Shown: positions 1 to 6,278 of the stretch, piece by piece
How positions within the stretch are numbered: the stretch's first letter is position 1
How the letters are laid out: every line of letters starts with the position of its first letter
Origin: Terriglobus sp.
GTDB taxonomy: Bacteria > Acidobacteriota > Terriglobia > Terriglobales > Acidobacteriaceae
NCBI GenBank assembly: GCA_023265355.1
Contig: JAHFTZ010000019.1
Location: 4,352-11,076, forward strand
DNA: 6,725 nucleotides
Direction of reading: 5' to 3'
Position numbers and translations under genes: made by a program
Notes under the pieces: generated by a model
Database searches by the model: none
Told to the model about the DNA's origin: nothing
What the model saw: the letters and a program-made list of their open reading frames with translations, nothing else

Positions 1-339
1 ATCCATCTGTGCCATCGCGTCGTAGATCCGTTTCTTGTCCGCCGCTTCCTTTCTCGCCGTGGCCTCAGGCGTCATGGGAGTTGGCATGGCGATGGGCGTT
101 GGTCTTCCCATCGCTCCCGCGGAGGCTGCAAGCGCGGGCGTCTTGGAATGTGCATCGAAGACGCCTTGCGCAAAGGCTGTCTGGATGGCAGCGGCGAGTT
201 GTTGCTGCTTCTTTGTATCTCCCCTGGAGCCTGCGAAGAGCACGACAAAGAAAGCGAAAAGAAGAGTGATGAAGTCTGCGTAGGACACGAGCCAGCGCTC
301 GTGTCCCCCGTGGGAGGCGTGTTTTTTCTTCCTGCCCAT
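1..339 (-). CDS. motB: Flagellar stator protein MotB, N-terminal part (3' end outside window)
   Basis: MotB is the stator subunit that couples ion flow to flagellar rotation and anchors the motor to peptidoglycan. The visible 113 codons begin with a basic cytoplasmic tail (MGRKKKHASHGGHERW). One transmembrane helix follows at about residues 16-37, with the motif SYADFITLLFAFFVVLF; Asp22 corresponds to the conserved ion-binding aspartate. After it come a polar, Gln/Ala-rich stretch at about 40-60 (the plug/linker position) and a Met/Pro/Thr-rich linker at about 77-93. The OmpA-like peptidoglycan-binding domain expected next lies beyond base 1. The ATG shares one base with the motA stop (TGATG), which suggests translational coupling. 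I see no strong Shine-Dalgarno sequence of its own. The identification is firm; ion specificity is not determined. Confidence 0.93.
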   Translation of the reverse strand, partial: MGRKKKHASHGGHERWLVSYADFITLLFAFFVVLFAGSRGDTKKQQQLAAAIQTAFAQGVFDAHSKTPALAASAGAMGRPTPIAMPTPMTPEATARKEAADKKRIYDAMAQMD

Positions 340-1109
340 CAGGCGATCTCGGCAGACTGCGGTTTGTGCTCGTAGAGAAAAGTACGAAGTTTCGTCTCCA
401 CCATGCGTGGGTTCATACCTTCCAGGATGGACGTCACGCCTTCCAGCATCATCTCCTTCACCATCCGCTCATCGCTCTGTCGGATCTTGAGCTTCCCTGC
501 TGCGGGAAGACAGATGAGATTGGCCAGTGCGACACCATAAATCGTCGCTACAAACGCCGTTGCGATGCCTTTGCCTACCTCGTCGATATTGTCCAGATGC
601 TGCATCACCTGGATCAGGCCAAGCACCGCACCGATGATCCCCACAGTGGGAGAAAATCCACCGGCAGATTCAAAGACCTGGGGAATCTTCTCTTCAAACT
701 CTGCCTTGTTATCCAGCTCCATCCGCATGATCTTTCGCACCTCGGAAGGCTCTGTGCCGTCGACCGCCAGCATCAGGGCCCGCTTCAGAAAGGGATCCGA
801 CACCTTCCCCAGATCCGCGTCCAGCGAAACGATGCCACTCCTGCGTGCCTTGTTGGCAAACTCCACGAGCTGGTTCAACGTAGCCTCCCCATCGGTGCCG
901 CGATGAAAGAAGACGCTCATGAAGTCTTTGATTGAAGCGAGGAAGATATTCAGAGGGAACTGCAGAAGAACTGCACCTGCTGTGCCTCCAATCACGATCA
1001 AAGCAGCCGTCGGCTGCATAATCTGACCAATGTTTCCACCCTCCATCATCATGCCGACAAAGATGCCGATGAGAGCGAGCGCAAGACCTCCAATGCTAGC
1101 AATATCCAT
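339..1109 (-). CDS. motA: Flagellar stator protein MotA (MotA/PomA family)
   Basis: MotA is the membrane stator subunit whose cytoplasmic loop pushes on the rotor protein FliG. The 256-residue product has four predicted membrane helices at about 2-21, 33-53, 149-172 and 184-203, with a long cytoplasmic loop between the second and third. The loop carries NKARRSGIVSLD at 86-97. Arg89 and Asp97 align with the charged loop residues of PomA/MotA that face FliG, with Asp in place of the usual Glu. The two conserved prolines are visible as Pro154 (GFSPTVGIIGAVLGLI) and Pro202 (CLPAAGKL). Length and sequence style are closer to the shorter PomA/MotP branch than to the E. coli type of about 295 residues. 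The ATG lies 14 bases after the flbD stop, with GGGGA upstream as a plausible ribosome site. motB overlaps its stop codon. Confidence 0.96.
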   Translation of the reverse strand: MDIASIGGLALALIGIFVGMMMEGGNIGQIMQPTAALIVIGGTAGAVLLQFPLNIFLASIKDFMSVFFHRGTDGEATLNQLVEFANKARRSGIVSLDADLGKVSDPFLKRALMLAVDGTEPSEVRKIMRMELDNKAEFEEKIPQVFESAGGFSPTVGIIGAVLGLIQVMQHLDNIDEVGKGIATAFVATIYGVALANLICLPAAGKLKIRQSDERMVKEMMLEGVTSILEGMNPRMVETKLRTFLYEHKPQSAEIA

Positions 1110-1123
1110 GTTGATATCCCCGA

Positions 1124-1378
1124 TTACTCTGTGGAGTTGGAAGTGGCATGGAAGGTTTGAAGAGCAGAAAGCGCCGAGACAGCACTTGGCCAGGCGTCGC
1201 GAAGAACCGAAGTGCGATATTGCTTGACCCTCTGCATCAGGTCCTCACGGCTCTCCAGAACGACAAGCTTCTCGCCGGTCACAAGCGTGATGGTGGTATC
1301 GGGTGTGGACTCGGCATAGCGCATCAGATCGCAGTTCACGCTGATGGGCTGACCGTTGAGTCGTGTGAGTTCAATCAT
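1124..1378 (-). CDS. flbD: FlbD/SwrD-family flagellar protein
   Basis: This small 84-residue protein matches the FlbD family, including Bacillus SwrD. It has the family opening MIELTRLNGQ, then VNCDLMRYAESTPDTTITL and TGEKLVVLES, then RVKQYR. Family genes usually sit beside motA/motB in flagellar operons. SwrD of Bacillus subtilis is known to raise flagellar power through the stator, so a stator-supporting role is the best inference. It is unrelated to the Caulobacter transcription regulator also called FlbD. The conserved core ends near residue 55. The last 30 residues are a less typical Ala/Ser/Thr-rich tail. GGAG lies 8 bases before the ATG and fixes the start. The gene leads the flbD-motA-motB operon and is divergent from flagellin. 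Confidence 0.9.
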   Translation of the reverse strand: MIELTRLNGQPISVNCDLMRYAESTPDTTITLVTGEKLVVLESREDLMQRVKQYRTSVLRDAWPSAVSALSALQTFHATSNSTE

Positions 1379-1397
1379 CTGGTGGGCTCCAGAGACC

Positions 1398-1405
1398 TTA
1401 TCGGC
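1398..1405 (-). promoter_or_regulatory. Possible sigma-28 -10 element in front of flbD
   Basis: The minus strand reads GCCGATAA here, an exact copy of the enterobacterial sigma-28 (FliA) -10 consensus. No TAAAG-like -35 box is present at the expected distance; the bases there read TCATC. Transcription from it would start near 1391, almost at the flbD ribosome site (GGAG at 1387-1390), leaving a leader of only about a dozen bases. The exact octamer and the flagellar context argue for it. The missing -35 and cramped leader argue against it. Confidence 0.35.
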
Positions 1406-1458
1406 GGGGAGAGGACAAGGATGAAAAGAACGCTGTGTGCCTCAAATTGAACCGGCGC

Positions 1459-1485
1459 TCAAGTCGTTCTGTGCTCAGCCGATGA
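1459..1485 (+). promoter_or_regulatory. Putative sigma-28 (FliA) promoter of the flagellin gene
   Basis: TCAAG at 1459-1463 (consensus TAAAG) is followed after exactly 14 bases by GCCGATGA at 1478-1485 (consensus GCCGATAA). Each box has one mismatch and the spacing is canonical. Transcription would begin around 1492, giving a leader of about 75 bases before the flagellin start. Flagellin genes are classic sigma-28 targets, so position and context agree. The element lies inside a possible upstream extension of the flagellin frame, which supports the later start codon. Confidence 0.65.
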
Positions 1486-1557
1486 GGGCTGTGAGCGCGA
1501 CGCATTTTCAACGGACAGAGACCGGGGAAGCGCGAAGCACTTATCTCAAGCAGATCC

Positions 1558-1562
1558 AGGAG
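1558..1562 (+). promoter_or_regulatory. Ribosome binding site that selects the flagellin start
   Basis: AGGAG lies three bases before the first of two consecutive ATG codons (1566) and six bases before the second (1569). Three bases is too close for efficient initiation, so the second ATG is preferred. It gives MSLNVENN, the usual flagellin N-terminus. Confidence 0.75.
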
Positions 1563-1568
1563 CGAATG

Positions 1569-2426
1569 ATGTCCCTCAACGTTGAAAACAACATACCCGC
1601 ACTCTACGCGCAGAACAGTCTGAACACAACGCAGACAAGTCTCGCGAAGACGCTGCAGCAACTCTCTTCCGGTTCCCGGATCAACTCCGGTGCAGACGAC
1701 GCGGCGGGCCTTGCCGTTGCGGACGGTCTCACTGCAAACTCCACCGCTCTGGCTCAGTCCACACGAAACGCCAGCGATGCAATCGGTCTGCTGCAAACCG
1801 CAGACGGCGCGCTCTCCCAGGTCACAAGCCTTCTTACACGTGCAGTCACTCTGGCCACGCAGGCTTCGAATACCACTCTTACAAGCAGTCAGGTCAGTTC
1901 GGCGAACCAGGAGTACCAGAACATCCTGACGCAGATTAATAACATCGGCAGCGCCACGAACTTCAACGGCAACGCGGTTTTCACAAATACGGCGAACACC
2001 TTCACCATCTCCGATGGAACAGCATCCGGAACGATCAGCTACTCCGACACCGTCGGTGCCCTCACCACTGCAAGCGTCGGCACCGTCACTGGTGGAGGCG
2101 CGGGCGAGGACTTCACTGCTGCGACGAACGCCACGCTTACAGCCGCCACGGCAAGTACCGTACTCCAAAACCTGGGTACCGCGATTGCCGATGTATCCTT
2201 CCAGCGCGGCAACGTCGGCGCGGATATCAACCAGCTCACCTCGGCGCAGCAGGTTGCCGCTACGGAGCAGACCAACCTCACCGCCGCGCAGAACAACATC
2301 ACTGCCACGGACTTCGGCCAGGCCTCATCGGATCTCTCCAAGTTCACGGTGCTCGCTCAGACCGCCATCAGCGCCCTGGCGCAGGCCAACAGCGTGCAGC
2401 AGGAAGTACTGAAACTGCTGCAATAA
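1569..2426 (+). CDS. fliC: Flagellin (flagellar filament protein)
   Basis: Flagellin is the filament subunit, exported through the flagellar type III apparatus and polymerised outside the cell. The 285-residue product has the conserved N-terminal D0/D1 region: NNIPALYAQNSLNTTQTSL, LSSGSRINSGADDAAGLAVAD at 32-52, and the DAIGLLQTADGALSQV helix. The matching C-terminal D1/D0 region includes QLTSAQQVAATEQTNL and ends in ALAQANSVQQEVLKLLQ. The variable middle (about 137-200) is short and rich in Thr, Ala, Gly and Ser, so the outer domain is small. There is no cysteine. Start 1569 is chosen from the AGGAG spacing and family alignment. The gene appears monocistronic, with a sigma-28-like promoter upstream and an intrinsic terminator downstream. 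The chaperone and hook-associated genes that often follow flagellin are absent here. Confidence 0.96.
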   Translation: MSLNVENNIPALYAQNSLNTTQTSLAKTLQQLSSGSRINSGADDAAGLAVADGLTANSTALAQSTRNASDAIGLLQTADGALSQVTSLLTRAVTLATQASNTTLTSSQVSSANQEYQNILTQINNIGSATNFNGNAVFTNTANTFTISDGTASGTISYSDTVGALTTASVGTVTGGGAGEDFTAATNATLTAATASTVLQNLGTAIADVSFQRGNVGADINQLTSAQQVAATEQTNLTAAQNNITATDFGQASSDLSKFTVLAQTAISALAQANSVQQEVLKLLQ

Positions 2427-2448
2427 GAGCCAAAGCAGGTCCCAGCCG

Positions 2449-2483
2449 GGAGCGAGGCGGAAGTTCGCCTCGCTCTCCTTTTT
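2449..2483 (+). terminator. Intrinsic terminator of the flagellin gene
   Basis: It starts 22 bases after the flagellin stop. GAGCGAGGCG (2450-2459) pairs perfectly with CGCCTCGCTC (2466-2475) around a six-base loop, and the stem extends by a G-T and a G-C pair. It is followed by TTTTT at 2479-2483. This is a strong rho-independent terminator that isolates flagellin from the next gene, also on the plus strand. Confidence 0.92.
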
Positions 2484-2528
2484 GTGCTCAACATGCTACC
2501 CTTAAGATTCGTAATCAAACGAAAACTT

Positions 2529-3683
2529 ATGAGCACTGAAACCCAAAAATACACACGCAATAACCCCTATCAGTCGACCATGCTGGTCAACTATGTGATG
2601 ACCGACAAGGACTCCGAAAAGGAGACCCGTCACATCGAACTCTCGCTGGAACCGGGCATGACCTACACCCCCGGCGACGCCGTAGGCATTTTGCCGGAAA
2701 ACCGCGAGAGCGAAGTGGCAGATGTCCTTTCCGCGCTCGGCTACAAGGGCGACGAACGGGTTCTCGACCACTACAAGGTGGAGATCTCCCTGGAGGAAGC
2801 GCTTCGCACACGCCTTGCCATAGGCAAGCTAACGCGCGGCAGCGTCAACAGCTACGCCAAGATCGCTCCGGAAGGAACCAAGGGACTGGACTTCCTGAAG
2901 GGCCTCGCGGGCGCGGACAATAAGAGCAGAGCCGAAGAGTACGTCTGGGGCCGTGAGTTCTACGACCTCATCACGGAACATCCCGGCGGCATTACGCAGC
3001 CGCAGCAGCTCTTCACCGTGCTTCAGCGGCTGACGCCACGCATGTACTCCATCGCGTCTTCGCAGGCCAAGGCAACGGACACGGTACATACCACTGTCCG
3101 TGTAGTGCGTTATCACACGCATAACCGCGACCGCCAGGGCTTGTGCAGCGGACATCTGGGCGAGCGCGCAGACGTTGGCGCGACCATGCCGATCTTCCTG
3201 CATGCCAACCAGAACTTCCGTCTGCCGGAGGACACCAGCGCGCCGGTTATCATGGTCGGTCCCGGTACCGGAATCGCCCCCTTCCGCTCCTATCTGCAGC
3301 ATCGCCAGGCCGAGGGACACAAGGGCGACAACTGGCTCTTCTTCGGGGAACAGCGCCGTGGTTCGGACTTCCTCTATCGCGAAGAGCTGGAAGGCATGCA
3401 CGCAGATGGTTTCCTTACGCGCCTGGACACAGCCTTCTCGCGCGATCAGGCACACAAGATCTACGTGCAGGACAAGATGCGCGAGAAATGCGCGGAGCTC
3501 TTCGCATGGCTTGAGCGTGGAGCTTATTTCTACATCTGTGGGGACGCGACACGCATGGCGAAAGACGTGGAGACTGCCTTGCTCGATGCTATCGCAAACG
3601 GTAAGGACTGCTCGCCCGAGCACGCGCAGGAGTACCTCTCCGAGATGGAGAAGCAGAAGCGTTATCAGCTGGACGTTTACTAG
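2529..3683 (+). CDS. CysJ-like sulfite reductase flavoprotein, FAD/NADPH module without FMN domain
   Basis: The 384-residue product matches the C-terminal two-thirds of CysJ, the NADPH-dependent flavoprotein of assimilatory sulfite reductase, which passes electrons from NADPH through FAD. Visible motifs are RMYSIASS at 171-178 and GLCSGHL at 204-210 for FAD, and the NADPH-domain motifs GPGTGIAPFR at 244-253, FFGEQRRGSDFLYREEL at 271-287 and YICGDATRMAKDV at 335-347. It ends in KRYQLDVY, with the aromatic last residue typical of the family. The N-terminal flavodoxin domain of full-length CysJ (about 600 residues) is absent, so electrons must leave FAD for a separate carrier or reductase not seen here. 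Start 2529 (MSTETQKYTRNNP) fits short family members; an in-frame GTG at 2484 abuts the upstream terminator. No clear Shine-Dalgarno precedes it. TAAGAT at 2503-2508 is a weak -10 candidate. Exact electron acceptor unknown. Confidence 0.88.
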   Translation: MSTETQKYTRNNPYQSTMLVNYVMTDKDSEKETRHIELSLEPGMTYTPGDAVGILPENRESEVADVLSALGYKGDERVLDHYKVEISLEEALRTRLAIGKLTRGSVNSYAKIAPEGTKGLDFLKGLAGADNKSRAEEYVWGREFYDLITEHPGGITQPQQLFTVLQRLTPRMYSIASSQAKATDTVHTTVRVVRYHTHNRDRQGLCSGHLGERADVGATMPIFLHANQNFRLPEDTSAPVIMVGPGTGIAPFRSYLQHRQAEGHKGDNWLFFGEQRRGSDFLYREELEGMHADGFLTRLDTAFSRDQAHKIYVQDKMREKCAELFAWLERGAYFYICGDATRMAKDVETALLDAIANGKDCSPEHAQEYLSEMEKQKRYQLDVY

Positions 3684-3753
3684 TTCTGATCGAGACGAAT
3701 AAAAGAGGACACCGGCAACCGGTGTCCTCTTTTTATTTCTACTGAACTAGTAA
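3677..3753. repeat. 10-bp inverted repeat framing the convergent terminator
   Basis: TTACTAGTTC at 3677-3686 and its exact reverse complement GAACTAGTAA at 3744-3753 lie on either side of the terminator hairpin. Each arm contains the TAC-TAG end (last tyrosine codon plus stop) of the gene on its own side, so the two convergent genes end in the same bases on opposite strands. The arms could form an outer stem around the terminator in a read-through transcript. Part of the symmetry comes from the ACTAGT palindrome in each arm. Function unknown. Confidence 0.6.
3701..3734. terminator. Bidirectional intrinsic terminator between convergent genes
   Basis: A perfect 15-bp stem pairs 3701-3715 (AAAAGAGGACACCGG) with 3719-3733 around the three-base loop CAA. 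On the plus strand it ends in TTTTT (3730-3734). On the minus strand the AAAA at its left end becomes TTTTATT, so it can stop both the CysJ-like gene and the histidine kinase gene. It lies 17 bases after one stop codon and 12 bases after the other. Confidence 0.93.
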
Positions 3754-5207
3754 GCTCCGGTACCTTCCAGCGGGAGATTCACCTGAAAGCATGTATTTCC
3801 AGCCTCGGAGGTGACCGTCATCGATCCACCGTGCTTCGAAACGACGCGGCTCGCGTTATCCAATCCCAATCCAAGCCCCTTACCCAACGGCTTGGTTGTA
3901 AAGAATGGTTCGAAGATGCGCGGCAGAACCTCCGGCGGAATGCCGTGACCGCTGTCGCAGATCTCGACAAGGAATGATCCCCCCGAGACCCGTGCGCGCA
4001 GCGTCAGAATGCCTCCCTCTTCGCTCATCGCGTCGATCGCGTTCTCGATCAGCTCCGTCCAGACCTGGTTCAGCTCGCTTCCATAAGCCGGAATCGGTGG
4101 AAGGACCGGAGCAAAGTCGTGCAATACCTCGATCTTGCCCAGGCGAGAGCCAAACATGGCCAGCGTGGCATCGAGAGACTGCGTGACGTCAATCTCCTGA
4201 ATCGGCGCCTGGTCCATGTACGAATAATCCTGAATCGCGGAGATCAGATCGAAGATGCGCGCAGTCGCGTCGATGACCGTGTCCGTCATCCGTTCCGAAC
4301 GAAGAGCAGAGGCGAACGAACAGAGTGCTGTAGACAATGCTTCCGTGGGAATGCTGGCGACAAGCTCATCCAGGTGAGAGGTCGTGATCGCGGTTTCAGC
4401 CAACGTTGGCGCAATCGTCCAGGGATCTGGAATATTGTGCCGCTCGAGCCACTCCGTAAATACATCTTCCCGTGCCGCTGTTTCGATAGAGTCCGAGGTG
4501 TCAGGCCCCGTGGTATTGAGCAGGCCCTGAACAGACGTTGCCCAAACCCGGTACGCCTCTTTACTCTCGTCGGAAAGATTGAGCGCCCCAAGGCGAAACT
4601 TCTGGTTGCCATAGTTCCGAAGCTCTTTCGAAAGACTGGTTGCAGCAGAACGCGCTGCGGATGCAGGATTCTTGAGTTCGTGCGACAGGTTGGCCGCCAG
4701 TTTGCCTAGAGAGGCGATTTTGTCTGCCTGCTGTTCCACGCGGGTCATCTCTCGCACGCGGTCCAGCAGAACGGAGACGCACCGCTGCGTCATCGACGGG
4801 ATCGTCGCCAGCATCTCAGGAAACCGGCTCTGATGGATGTACATTGCCCGCGTCCGACCGACGGCAAACCCGTCGCCAGCAGCCGATTTCATTCTGGAGT
4901 AGGGAATCTTCCCGGTGATCTGACCGGCCCGGCCCACAAAAACCCCAAGAGTCCCCGACCGGACCAGCCGAAATTGAAAGGAGCCATCCAGCACGAAGGC
5001 CAGGTGCTCCAGCACCTCTCCTGCACGAAAGATGTGCTCCCCGTCCTCATGAATGGTCTCAATCCCGTTTTCGGCCAGCCAGCGAAACTCTTCTTCGGTA
5101 AGGCCGTCCAGGGTTGAAAACCGGCGCAGGGAGCTGATCAAGTCCTCACAAGCCATCGGAGCTTCGTGTTCGACGAGAGTAGTGTTCATCTCTGCCATGC
5201 CTGCCAT
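3747..5207 (-). CDS. Sensor histidine kinase with N-terminal cyclic-nucleotide-binding-like domain
   Basis: The 486-residue product is soluble, with no signal peptide or membrane helix. Residues about 28-150 resemble a CRP-type cyclic-nucleotide-binding fold (GEHIFRAGEVLEHLAFVLDG). The phosphate-binding cassette position reads TGKIPYSRM and lacks the usual Gly-Glu...Arg-Ala residues, so binding of cAMP or cGMP is doubtful. The H-box is SLGKLAANLSHELKNP, with His176 as phospho-acceptor. Helix two of the dimerisation domain seems to be at about 312-333 (DLISAIQDYSYMDQAP), leaving an insertion of about 115 residues. The catalytic domain has the N-box ELIENAIDAM (Asn389), G1 DSGHGIP (Asp418), the F-box IFEPFFTT and G2 GKGLGLGL (442-449). 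From memory, this layout with PYSRM and DYSYMDQAP recurs in a family of orphan kinases. No response regulator is adjacent. It follows the dehydrogenase gene by 24 bases. The chosen ATG has GAGGAGG six bases upstream. Confidence 0.9.
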   Translation of the reverse strand: MAGMAEMNTTLVEHEAPMACEDLISSLRRFSTLDGLTEEEFRWLAENGIETIHEDGEHIFRAGEVLEHLAFVLDGSFQFRLVRSGTLGVFVGRAGQITGKIPYSRMKSAAGDGFAVGRTRAMYIHQSRFPEMLATIPSMTQRCVSVLLDRVREMTRVEQQADKIASLGKLAANLSHELKNPASAARSAATSLSKELRNYGNQKFRLGALNLSDESKEAYRVWATSVQGLLNTTGPDTSDSIETAAREDVFTEWLERHNIPDPWTIAPTLAETAITTSHLDELVASIPTEALSTALCSFASALRSERMTDTVIDATARIFDLISAIQDYSYMDQAPIQEIDVTQSLDATLAMFGSRLGKIEVLHDFAPVLPPIPAYGSELNQVWTELIENAIDAMSEEGGILTLRARVSGGSFLVEICDSGHGIPPEVLPRIFEPFFTTKPLGKGLGLGLDNASRVVSKHGGSMTVTSEAGNTCFQVNLPLEGTGAY

Positions 5208-5213
5208 TTTAGA

Positions 5214-5220
5214 CCTCCTC
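5214..5220 (-). promoter_or_regulatory. Strong ribosome binding site of the histidine kinase gene
   Basis: The minus strand reads GAGGAGG, six bases before the ATG at 5207. This near-perfect Shine-Dalgarno sequence decides that start over an in-frame GTG at 5228, which lies upstream of the site and so cannot use it. It gives the kinase its own efficient initiation although it follows another gene closely. Confidence 0.85.
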
Positions 5221-5231
5221 GATCGCACCGC

Positions 5232-6248
5232 TTACATCTTGACCACTATCTTGCCCAAATGGGTGCCTGTGGCGAGGTAGTTTAGCGCTTCTTTGGTTTG
5301 TTCAAAGGGGAAAATTCGGTCGATCACAGGCTTCATGTTGGCATCGGCGAATGCGGAGAGGACCTCGCGCAGCATCCGCACCGAACCTACGTGAATTCCC
5401 TGAATCCGAAGGGTATTCATCAGTATCGGGATAACACTAACCGGCTCCGCCGTTCCTGCTAGCACTCCAATGAGGGATATTTGTCCCCCCACTTGGGAGG
5501 ATTTTATCGAAAGTTCGAGCGTTCCGGCCCCACCGACCTCAATTACGTGCGTCGCGCCGGCCTTCGCCGTCAGACGTCGAACCTCTTTGTCCCACTCGGG
5601 TGTTGTCCGGTAGTTGATGCCCTCGTCTGCCCCCAACTGCCGGGCCACCTGCAACTTATCGTCCGAAGAACTGGTTATCAGCACCCGGGCACCGCGAATC
5701 CTGGCAATCTGCAACGCAAAAATAGATACCCCACCCGTTCCCAACGCCAGAACCGTGTCCGTCTTGCCTACCTGGCCTAGCGATACCAGGGCGTGCCATG
5801 CTGTGACTCCCGCACAGGGAAAGGTGCAGGCCTCCTCATAACTCATCGCCTCCGGGATTGGTACCAGCGCCTCGGCTGGGAGGATGCGATAGGTCGCAAG
5901 TACTCCTTCGGTGCCGTCGCCCATCGCAGACAGTCTGCCCTCAAGCGTGGGCGGACCGTCGATCCAGGCCGGCATAAAGCCCGCCACCACGCGGTCGCCA
6001 ACCCGATACGCTGTGACGCCAGACCCCACCGCGACAACCTCTCCCGCGCCATCCGACCCCAGGACACGCGGCTTCTCGATCCGAGGGTTATAGATGCCAG
6101 CCGCAATCATCAGATCGCGATAGTTGAGCGACACCGCGCGAATGCGAACCAGCACTTCGCTCGCACCCGGTTCGGCCACGGGCACCGCATCAAAGGTAAG
6201 GTTTTCGATGCCGAACGCACCGGAAAGACGAAGTGACTGTGATTGCAT
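5232..6248 (-). CDS. NAD(P)-dependent medium-chain alcohol dehydrogenase/quinone-oxidoreductase-like protein, zinc-less
   Basis: The 338-residue product belongs to the medium-chain dehydrogenase/reductase superfamily. It has a GroES-like N-terminal domain (SLNYRDLMIAAGIY, GSDGAGEVVAVGSGV, YRVGDRVV) and a Rossmann domain with GTGGVSIFALQIA at 170-182. The catalytic zinc ligands are missing: LNYRDL stands where zinc enzymes have Cys, and GSDGAGE replaces the GHE motif. The structural-zinc cysteine cluster is also absent. It therefore probably reduces a carbonyl or enone compound with NAD(P)H rather than acting as a zinc alcohol dehydrogenase. SSSDDKL at 193-199, after the second strand, is compatible with NADPH preference. 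The substrate is not predictable. It resembles the group I remember as MDR7 in the conserved-domain classification. ATG 6248 fits family starts; GGAG lies 12 bases upstream, and a TTG at 6266 is the alternative. It lies between a DinB-family gene and the kinase gene. Confidence 0.9.
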   Translation of the reverse strand: MQSQSLRLSGAFGIENLTFDAVPVAEPGASEVLVRIRAVSLNYRDLMIAAGIYNPRIEKPRVLGSDGAGEVVAVGSGVTAYRVGDRVVAGFMPAWIDGPPTLEGRLSAMGDGTEGVLATYRILPAEALVPIPEAMSYEEACTFPCAGVTAWHALVSLGQVGKTDTVLALGTGGVSIFALQIARIRGARVLITSSSDDKLQVARQLGADEGINYRTTPEWDKEVRRLTAKAGATHVIEVGGAGTLELSIKSSQVGGQISLIGVLAGTAEPVSVIPILMNTLRIQGIHVGSVRMLREVLSAFADANMKPVIDRIFPFEQTKEALNYLATGTHLGKIVVKM

Positions 6249-6278
6249 AAGTATGGGATGCTCCAAACTACATTAGGC

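Noticed and set aside
9..283. Plus-strand open frames opposite motB
   Set aside because: They are low-complexity Arg/Ala/Ser-rich translations over a clearly coding minus strand.
1437..1568. Upstream extension of the flagellin frame from a GTG at 1437
   Set aside because: It would add 44 residues unlike any flagellin N-terminus, and the sigma-28-like promoter lies inside it. AGGAG at 1558-1562 points to the ATG at 1569.
1379..1568. Sigma-54 type -24/-12 promoter in the flbD/flagellin gap
   Set aside because: I looked for GG-N10-GC on the minus strand of the gap upstream of flbD and found no convincing match.
1398..2168. Long open frame of 256 codons antisense to flagellin
   Set aside because: The translation is Cys/Arg/Gly-rich with no recognisable domain. 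It mirrors the codon bias of flagellin on the other strand and has no ribosome site I can support.
2484..2528. Alternative GTG start at 2484 for the CysJ-like gene
   Set aside because: It directly follows the flagellin terminator T-run, leaving no room for a promoter or leader, and the extra residues do not resemble family N-termini.
2829..3623. Long open frame of 264 codons antisense to the CysJ-like gene
   Set aside because: The sense strand encodes clear FAD/NADPH motifs throughout. The antisense product has no family resemblance and is a shadow of the GC-rich codon use.
5208..5228. GTG start at 5228 for the histidine kinase
   Set aside because: The strong GAGGAGG site lies downstream of this codon and is well placed for the ATG at 5207.
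6249..6266. TTG start at 6266 for the dehydrogenase
   Set aside because: Family members begin close to the Met at 6248 (MQSQSLRLSG), and the preceding bases lack a good ribosome site for the TTG. The ATG spacing to GGAG is also imperfect, so a small doubt remains.
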